Assembly (NCBI GenBank): GCA_934149405.1
Contig: CAKPEV010000008.1
Span: 1-64,000 of the forward strand
Length of the DNA: 64,000 nt
Direction: 5' to 3'
Source of the DNA: an uncultured Clostridia bacterium
Lineage (GTDB): Bacteria > Bacillota > Clostridia > TANB77 > UBA1234
Every line of letters begins with the position of its first letter. Position 1 is the stretch's first letter. Shown piece after piece: positions 58,535 through 64,000 of this stretch. A program made the position numbers and the translations under genes. Under the pieces are notes generated by a model. That model worked only from the letters and a program-made list of their open reading frames with translations. It was not told the origin of the DNA and made no database searches.

Positions 58535-59953
58535 ATGAAAAAAATACTTTTTGTTTCATCAGAGGTTTCACCATATGCTAAATCTGGTGGCTTGGCAGAT
58601 GTTGCAGGTTCGTTACCAAAGGAATTACTAAAATTAGGATATGATATTTCTGTGATGATGCCTAAATATAAGCAGATAACATATGATATGGAATACGTTA
58701 CAGACTATCCAATTTATATGCAAGGTAAAAAAGAAAATTGCATAATAAGAAAAAACATACAGAAAGTTGAAGATAAGCAATTAACTACATTTTTTGTGGA
58801 TAATATAACATATTTTGATAGAGATGGAATGTATTGTCATCCTGATGAAGCAGAAAGATATGCTTTTTTTGATAAGGCAGTTACAGAGTTTATAAAAACA
58901 TATAATCCAGATATAATTCATTTAAATGATTGGCAATCTGGACCTATTGCTTTGTTAGTTAGAGAAAAGTTGAAAAACAGCAATATAAAAATAATATATA
59001 CAATTCATAATTTAGAATATAACGGACGTTTTAATCATGGTAATTTATATCATTTTGATTTAGATGATTCGTATTTTACAATGGATAAGTTTGAATTTTA
59101 TGGCGATATAAGCTTTACGAAGGCGGGAATAGTTTATTCCGATTTAGTTACTACTGTTAGTAAAACATATGCTGAAGAAATTCAAACTGAGAAATATGGT
59201 TTTGGATATGAAGGGCTTTTGAAGAAGAAATGTGAGGAGGGAAAATTAATTGGGATAGTTAATGGAATTGATTATAATGAATTTAATCCTGAAACAGATA
59301 AAACATTGTATAAAAATTATAATGCCGATACTATTGATTTGAAACATGAAAATAAAATAGCAATTCAAAAAGAATTAGGTTTGCCAGAAAAAGATGTTCC
59401 ACTTTTAGCAGTTATATCAAGAGTTGTGCAACACAAAGGTTTTGACATATTGATTGAAGGAATGAATATATTACTTTCAAAAGAAGATATACAATTTGTT
59501 GTGCTTGGAATGGGCGAGGAACATTATATTAACAGACTTGAGTATTTAAAGGAAAAGTACCCTACAAAAGTTTCTATTAATAATGTTTTTGATAGCGAGC
59601 TTGCAAAACGAATTTATGCAGGAAGTGATATGTTTTTGATGCCTTCAATGTTTGAACCATGTGGTTTATCTCAACTTATAAGTTTTAGATATGGAACTAT
59701 TCCTATTGCAAGAAGTACTGGTGGTTTGAAAGACACAATAGTTGGTTATGCTGGAAATAAAGAGAAAGGAAATGGCTTTACATTTTGGGGCAAGAAAGTA
59801 GAAGACTTGGTTGAAGTAACCAAAAAAGCATTAGAAGTATATAAAAACAAAGAAGAGTGGAGAAGTTTAGCTCAAAGAGTTATGCGAGAAGACTTTTCAT
59901 GGAAGTCATCAGCAAAAGAATATGCAAAGATATATGATGATATATGTAAATAA
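58535..59953 (+). CDS. glgA: Glycogen synthase (ADP-glucose type)
   Basis: A 472-residue GT5 glycosyltransferase. ADP-glucose loop KSGGLADVAGSLPKEL (residues 14-29; KSGGL instead of KTGGL), HNLEYNGRF, SRVVQHKGFDILIEGM, and the C-terminal MPSMFEPCGLSQLISFRYGT with STGGLKDTI. The ATG at 58535 has GGGAGGA before it. It extends alpha-1,4-glucan chains; no other glycogen gene is near. It probably shares transcripts with rluD. Confidence 0.95.
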   Translation: MKKILFVSSEVSPYAKSGGLADVAGSLPKELLKLGYDISVMMPKYKQITYDMEYVTDYPIYMQGKKENCIIRKNIQKVEDKQLTTFFVDNITYFDRDGMYCHPDEAERYAFFDKAVTEFIKTYNPDIIHLNDWQSGPIALLVREKLKNSNIKIIYTIHNLEYNGRFNHGNLYHFDLDDSYFTMDKFEFYGDISFTKAGIVYSDLVTTVSKTYAEEIQTEKYGFGYEGLLKKKCEEGKLIGIVNGIDYNEFNPETDKTLYKNYNADTIDLKHENKIAIQKELGLPEKDVPLLAVISRVVQHKGFDILIEGMNILLSKEDIQFVVLGMGEEHYINRLEYLKEKYPTKVSINNVFDSELAKRIYAGSDMFLMPSMFEPCGLSQLISFRYGTIPIARSTGGLKDTIVGYAGNKEKGNGFTFWGKKVEDLVEVTKKALEVYKNKEEWRSLAQRVMREDFSWKSSAKEYAKIYDDICK

Positions 59954-59970
59954 AATTTCTTGAAAATAGC

Positions 59971-60011
59971 ATCAAGCTTAAATAATGATAGCATCATCGT
60001 TTAAGCTTGAT
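59971..60011 (+). terminator. Inverted repeat after glgA
   Basis: ATCAAGCTTAAA (59971-59982) and TTTAAGCTTGAT (60000-60011) are perfect 12-base arms. There is no T-run, so termination may be weak. Confidence 0.6.
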
Positions 60012-60145
60012 AATCTATATAAACCATAAACCTAGCTAGGAGTATGGAAAAAGGAAATCTAAGATATATTATGAAGCATATAGTTATTATGTGAAAAAAT
60101 TAAGGATATAATGCAAAAAATAATAAAAAAGTTGGAGTTGAAATT

Positions 60146-60865
60146 ATGGAAGAAGAAAGATTACAAAAATATTTAGCAGAATGCGGAGTTGCATCAAGAA
60201 GAAAATGTGAGGAATATATCGTTCAAGGTCTAGTAAAGGTTAATGGTAATACAGTTACTGAGCTTGGAACCAAAATAGTGCCAGGTAAAGATACTGTAGA
60301 AATGAACGGTAAAAAAATAACCAAGGAGCAAAAAATATACATACTATTAAATAAACCAGTTGGGTATGTGACAACAGTTACAGATGATAGAGAAAGAAAA
60401 ACAGTAATGGATTTATTAGATGGTGTTAATGAAAAAGTCGTTCCTGTAGGTAGATTGGATATGTTTACATCTGGTCTTTTGCTTCTTTCAAATGATGGCG
60501 ATTTTATATATAAAGTGACTCATCCAAAGCATGAAACAACAAAAACATATATAGTAAAGACAAGAGGTGTGCCAAGCGAAGGCGATTTGGAAAAATTAAG
60601 ACATGGTGTGAAAATTGAGGATTATGTGACTTCACCTGCAAAAGTTGAATTGTTACTAAAAGATAATACAAATGATATTGCGAGAATATGGATACAGATT
60701 CATGAGGGCAGAAATAGGCAAGTAAGAAAGATGTGTGAGGCTATTGGACTTTCTGTTATTGCACTAAAAAGAGAAGGCGTTGGAAATTTGACATGCGAAG
60801 GTGTGGAAAAAGGAAAGTGGAGATACCTAACTGAAGAAGAAGTTAAGGAAATAATGAATGCGTAA
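60146..60865 (+). CDS. RsuA/RluB-family pseudouridine synthase
   Basis: A 239-residue enzyme: N-terminal S4 domain (RLQKYLAECGVASRRKCEEY), catalytic VGRLDMFTSGLLLLSNDGDF and the RsuA-group end GRNRQVRKMCEAIGLSV with LKREGVGNL. The set fits RluB (23S U2605) best, but RsuA or RluF cannot be excluded. The start has GTTGGAG upstream. Confidence 0.9.
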   Translation: MEEERLQKYLAECGVASRRKCEEYIVQGLVKVNGNTVTELGTKIVPGKDTVEMNGKKITKEQKIYILLNKPVGYVTTVTDDRERKTVMDLLDGVNEKVVPVGRLDMFTSGLLLLSNDGDFIYKVTHPKHETTKTYIVKTRGVPSEGDLEKLRHGVKIEDYVTSPAKVELLLKDNTNDIARIWIQIHEGRNRQVRKMCEAIGLSVIALKREGVGNLTCEGVEKGKWRYLTEEEVKEIMNA

Positions 60866-60896
60866 AACGTAATTTTTAATGAATAATAGCACGTTC

Positions 60897-61089
60897 AGCC
60901 TATAAATATAATTATAAAAAATAAAGGATACATTATCGAAGAAATCTTAAAAAATATCCCGCCTAATATTCCTAAATTTTCTAACAGCTCCTTTGGACAT
61001 ACGAAAATTTTTAACGGAATATTAGGTGGGATATTTTAAATATTTCTATTCTCATGTAAATTTATTTTTTATAATTATATTTATAGGCT
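60897..61089. repeat. 193-base long hairpin with 29-base perfect ends
   Basis: The outer arms 60897-60925 and 61061-61089 are perfect inverted repeats of 29 bases (ends AGCCTATAA.../...TTATAGGCT). Inner arms 60951-60972 and 61016-61037 pair over 22 bases with one G-U, and AAATTTTC/GAAAATTT (60974-60981 with 61003-61010) closes the 21-base terminal loop. It fills the gap between convergent genes and may be a bidirectional terminator, a MITE or a structured RNA. Confidence 0.85.
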
Positions 61090-61124
61090 TATATTATGAA
61101 AACGCAATAGTACTTATGTGTTTG

Positions 61125-62150
61125 CTATTTTGAGTCATTTTGTGATTGCTTTTTTCCTTTCAAAAATAGGAATGCAACTAGTATACCACTTATTATTATG
61201 AATAAATAAAAGTTTATTACTCTGCTTAAAAGCATTGCTCCTTTTAAAAGGTTTTCTGGAATTATTCTTCTAAATATTGCTATAAATGCACCTTCGTTTA
61301 CGCCTACAGAGCCAGGAGAAGGTATTCCTGAAACCGTTGCAAATACTATTGATTGAAGCGATGTTATTTTTAGTAAGTTAAATTTATTTAACCCGAAGCT
61401 ACGGTATACCCAATATGAAATGCTATAAAACACAAAGAATTGTACATAAGATGTGATTAAGTTTTTTAGTATAACTTTTTTGTGTTGTTTTATATAGCTG
61501 GCATTTTCTTTGTATTTTTCTACTTCATTTTCTAATTTTTCTTTTAAAGTTTCATATTTTTTTAATTTTAAAAATTTCATCACTTTAATAATGAATCCAA
61601 CTAGTTTATCCAAGAGTTTTTTATTAAATATTGCTATGATTAAAAGTGAAAGTGCACTTAAATTCAAAAGTATTCCGACAACGAAAAGTGCAATAATTCC
61701 TCTTGGCATATAAGATAAATTAAAACAAAGACTTATTAATGCCATTGATATTGTAACGATTTGCATGCAAAACAAATTTACCAAAAGTGCTAATGTTGAA
61801 TTTGCTACATTTATATTATCTTTGTACATAAAATATATTTGCATTGGCTGCCCTCCGCTTGCAGCAGGTGTTATTCCGCTAAAGAAAAAACCAATAAGTG
61901 CATATTTTATATTTTGGCTAAAAGTACTTTTTTCTCCAAGTGCTTTTAGCATTCTGTCAATATTTATAGCTTCACAGAGTAGATAGAAACACATACTCAG
62001 TATGCCCATAATTACGAAACTAGGTACGGTATTTTTTATTACAATATAAAGCTCTGAAAGATCTTGATCTTTTAGAGCAATATAAAATGTTAATACAATT
62101 AGCAGTAAAAAAACGATAAAATTTCTGATAAATTTCTTAGCTTTTTCCAT
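61125..62150 (-). CDS. Flippase-like membrane protein (LPG synthase TM / UPF0104 family)
   Basis: A 341-residue protein with about eight helices and the family core GFFFSGITPAASGGQPMQIY, VFATVSGIPSPGSVGVNEGA and FYLFIIISGILVAF. The ATG at 62150 has TGGAGG just upstream; longer starts would overlap it. Family members resemble the flippase half of MprF and AglD-like proteins, and are thought to move or transfer lipid-linked substrates. It has no soluble synthase domain. Transcribed on the minus strand after the radical SAM gene. Confidence 0.85.
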   Translation of the reverse strand: MEKAKKFIRNFIVFLLLIVLTFYIALKDQDLSELYIVIKNTVPSFVIMGILSMCFYLLCEAINIDRMLKALGEKSTFSQNIKYALIGFFFSGITPAASGGQPMQIYFMYKDNINVANSTLALLVNLFCMQIVTISMALISLCFNLSYMPRGIIALFVVGILLNLSALSLLIIAIFNKKLLDKLVGFIIKVMKFLKLKKYETLKEKLENEVEKYKENASYIKQHKKVILKNLITSYVQFFVFYSISYWVYRSFGLNKFNLLKITSLQSIVFATVSGIPSPGSVGVNEGAFIAIFRRIIPENLLKGAMLLSRVINFYLFIIISGILVAFLFLKGKKQSQNDSK

Positions 62151-62250
62151 GATTTCCTCCATAACAATATCGTAGCATAAAATATTACAAAAATCAAAGA
62201 AATACGACATAATATTACTAAGAGTTTTTTCAAAAGATGGAATAATTTAA

Positions 62251-63009
62251 TTAGAAAGTACATTTCTTACAAAGTTCTTCGACAGCGTGAGAATTTCGAA
62301 AGCCATTTATAATATTTTGTGCTTTTTGAGATGTTATAATGTTGTTAAAATCTTCTTTGAAAATGTTGCCAAGATTTATATCACCATTATTATCAAGGCA
62401 ACAAGGTACAACTGTACCATCAACTAAAATCCCCACTTGATTTATAAGACCGTAACAATATTTTGTGTTACAAGTATTTTCATTTAATAAGCTCGGCCAA
62501 GTGAATTCACTTTTTTGAGACAGAAAGATGTTTGGTGCAAGTGTGAAATTTTCCTTTTGTGGGATTTGTACATTAAATTCTTTTTCTAACAATTCTTTAT
62601 TCGCTGTATTCTTGTCAATATTCCATATTCTAAAACAAATTATTGTATCTGTGATTTTCTTTGCAGTTCTTATAATATCTACGCTATTAGTTGCGTGAAG
62701 TGAAATGTTTATTTGCCTTAAATACTTAGTTGATGCCAAATGCTTATCAAGCAATGTAGCGTTTGTTGTAAGATTGATTTGAAATCCTTCATCAAAAGCA
62801 TATTTTATAAATTTATCTACATCAGGATGAAGTAGTGGCTCACCTTTTATATGCAAATAGATATAATTCGTAAATGGTTTTATTTTTTCTAAAATAATTT
62901 TGAATTCTTCAAAAGTCATAAATCTATTTTCTCGACTATGTGGTAGGCAAAAACTACATTTTAGATTACAGACATTAGTTATTTCAATGTAAACTCTTTT
63001 AAAACGCAT
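62251..63009 (-). CDS. Radical SAM protein with SPASM-like C-terminus
   Basis: A 252-residue protein. CNLKCSFC (residues 13-20) is the CxxxCxxC cluster site. HIKGEPLLHP and NLTTNATLL are core radical SAM strands. The C-terminal Cys residues (CNTKYCYG, VVPCCLDNNGD, CKKC near the end) suggest an auxiliary SPASM/twitch cluster. It probably modifies a peptide or a small molecule; no precursor peptide was found nearby. It precedes the flippase-like gene on the same strand with 100 bases between, so both may be linked. Confidence 0.85.
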   Translation of the reverse strand: MRFKRVYIEITNVCNLKCSFCLPHSRENRFMTFEEFKIILEKIKPFTNYIYLHIKGEPLLHPDVDKFIKYAFDEGFQINLTTNATLLDKHLASTKYLRQINISLHATNSVDIIRTAKKITDTIICFRIWNIDKNTANKELLEKEFNVQIPQKENFTLAPNIFLSQKSEFTWPSLLNENTCNTKYCYGLINQVGILVDGTVVPCCLDNNGDINLGNIFKEDFNNIITSQKAQNIINGFRNSHAVEELCKKCTF

Positions 63010-63130
63010 ATGCTAAACCTCTCTTTCATTCGAATAAAAGATTAACATAAACCAAGAATAAAAGCAACAGGAATTGAGGAGCATGACTTTAATTAGTATT
63101 TTATTAATTATGTGCATAGATATAAAATAG

Positions 63131-63159
63131 TTGACAAGTGTTTGAAAAAGTTGTAGAAA
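63131..63159 (+). promoter_or_regulatory. Possible promoter of the gene at 63228
   Basis: Perfect TTGACA (63131-63136), a 17-base spacer and a weak -10 TAGAAA (63154-63159). Confidence 0.45.
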
Positions 63160-63227
63160 AAATATATAGAAGAAAGTATGAAATTACTTAGTTTAAATGG
63201 TATAAAAGAGTAAGGAGTGAAATAATA

Positions 63228-63641
63228 GTGACTAACAAAGACTTTATAAAGTGTCTTTTAAAATCTGACTTTGAGAGTGCATATGAGCTTTCAAAAACAA
63301 TGACAAAAGCGGAAATTTCTGAAAGTTTATATGCTCTAGCAGATCCGCTTGAGAAAAAAGACGCTTTGTCATACAATTTGTTATCGTACGCGTATGTGAC
63401 AAGTATTTTAGCAAAAGAAGAAAGCATTACTTATCACATATTTGCAGCAGAATTAATGATTACGGCATACAATGTTTTCTCAGGTTCTGCAGAGACTGCT
63501 CTTTGGCATTTACGTCGAGTGTTATCTCTTGATAACAAAAATAAGGTTGCTGTCAATCTTCTTACCATACTGTATGAACAAGATGAGACAAGCTTAACGG
63601 AAGAAGAGTACAAAAATGCCTTGAAAATGGTGCAGGACTAG
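63228..63641 (+). CDS. Small helical protein (TPR-like), unknown
   Basis: A 137-residue helical protein: paired helices such as SYNLLSYAYVTSILAKEE and AAELMITAYNVFSGSAETAL, then HLRRVLSLDNKNKVAVNLLT, look like TPR or TPR-like repeats. GTG start (63228) with AAGGAG 11 bases upstream. No signal peptide. Function unknown. Confidence 0.7.
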   Translation: MTNKDFIKCLLKSDFESAYELSKTMTKAEISESLYALADPLEKKDALSYNLLSYAYVTSILAKEESITYHIFAAELMITAYNVFSGSAETALWHLRRVLSLDNKNKVAVNLLTILYEQDETSLTEEEYKNALKMVQD

Positions 63642-63716
63642 TTGCATCTAACTTAAAAGCAAGCTAATTCACTTAGAGAGTAGGATAGTAGATATTAAAA
63701 TAGGAAGGTGATTTAT

Positions 63717-64000
63717 ATGAAAAAATGGTATATTTATTTTGTGGTTATAATGAGTGTGATGTTTATTGGAAGTTGTGTTGTTTTAGCTGTTAATAACACA
63801 GAAAAATATAAAAACATTCCGATTACAGCAATATCACTAGAGGATAAAGAAATAGATAAAATTTATAAAAAATCTGGTAAATATTTTGAAAAAGTAGAAG
63901 TAAATTCTGAAGGAAAGGCACTTTTGGAAAGAAAAATTTCGGATGAGAAAGCTGTAGAAATTGCATCAAAACATATAGCAGATGTATTGGAAAAAGAGAG
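63717..64000 (+). CDS. Exported protein or lipoprotein (cut by window edge)
   Basis: The ATG at 63717 (TAGGAAGGTG upstream) opens a frame that runs off the right edge. KKWYIYFVVIMSVMFIGSCV is a signal peptide with a possible lipobox (FIGSC). The mature part is charged (ISLEDKEIDKIYKKSGKYFE; KAVEIASKHIADVLEKE). No family can be named from 94 residues. Confidence 0.7.
   Translation, partial: MKKWYIYFVVIMSVMFIGSCVVLAVNNTEKYKNIPITAISLEDKEIDKIYKKSGKYFEKVEVNSEGKALLERKISDEKAVEIASKHIADVLEKE

Noticed and set aside
1..64000. CRISPR arrays, tRNA, rRNA or tmRNA genes
   Set aside because: No regularly spaced repeats, cloverleaf candidates or rRNA segments were found on reading both strands.

Overview
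The window comes from a low-GC, anaerobic, endospore-forming member of the Clostridia. Evidence for this: an A+T-rich backbone; an electron-bifurcating [FeFe]-hydrogenase operon (hydC-hydB-hydA); an anaerobe-type oxidative stress operon (perR, rubrerythrin, desulfoferrodoxin); a minimal sufC/sufB-like pair; sporulation genes (spoIVB after recN, and a Spo0E-like phosphatase); and a Gram-positive type IV pilus cluster. The species cannot be named from the sequence alone.

Layout. 1-8 kb is a scarred accessory region: a cut-off HTH gene, two unknown membrane/exported genes, the perR operon, a sigma factor missing its N-terminal half next to an intact anti-sigma gene, exported proteins, a decayed DUF2442/HTH remnant, and a GC-rich foreign gene. 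Four copies of a near-palindromic repeat lie here, and two of them sit exactly where genes are broken. 8-31 kb is mostly housekeeping: uvrB, an SLH/dockerin surface protein, a Ca/Na antiporter, hydCBA, a GltD-like oxidoreductase, maf, a dinJ/yafQ toxin-antitoxin pair, smpB, an AHH-nuclease polymorphic toxin with an Imm11-type immunity gene, sufC-sufB, a CDF transporter and a cysteine desulfurase. 31-41 kb is the type IV pilus cluster (pilMN fusion, pilO, pilD, pseudopilins, pilB, pilC, and pilA behind a structured leader). 41-43.4 kb is a toxin-antitoxin island. 43.4-64 kb is housekeeping again: yfmF/yfmH, lgt, recN, spoIVB, metK, lspA, rluD, glgA, an RsuA-type synthase, a flippase-like protein and a radical SAM protein, broken by a second foreign gene at 48.4 kb.

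Main result. Seven native genes (CaCA antiporter, maf, nifS-type desulfurase, pilB, pilC, a Panacea/MqsA-like antitoxin and a YafQ-like toxin) are each split by one apparent +1 frameshift. All seven breaks are at an in-frame CGG codon. Skipping the C and reading the next three bases as GGN (Gly) restores full-length homology, with glycine where the families have it. I checked every CGG I could find by eye in the roughly 60 other native genes and found none used as an in-frame sense codon. The only in-frame CGG codons read straight through are in three foreign-looking genes (7365-7928, 23007-25430, 48404-48889). This suggests that CGG has lost its arginine role here and is read as a +1 frameshift, or as a CGGN quadruplet for Gly, across the genome. 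I do not recall such a system being described in bacteria. It would make the desulfurase, pilus assembly and two toxin-antitoxin modules depend on recoding, and it could block expression of incoming CGG-containing genes.
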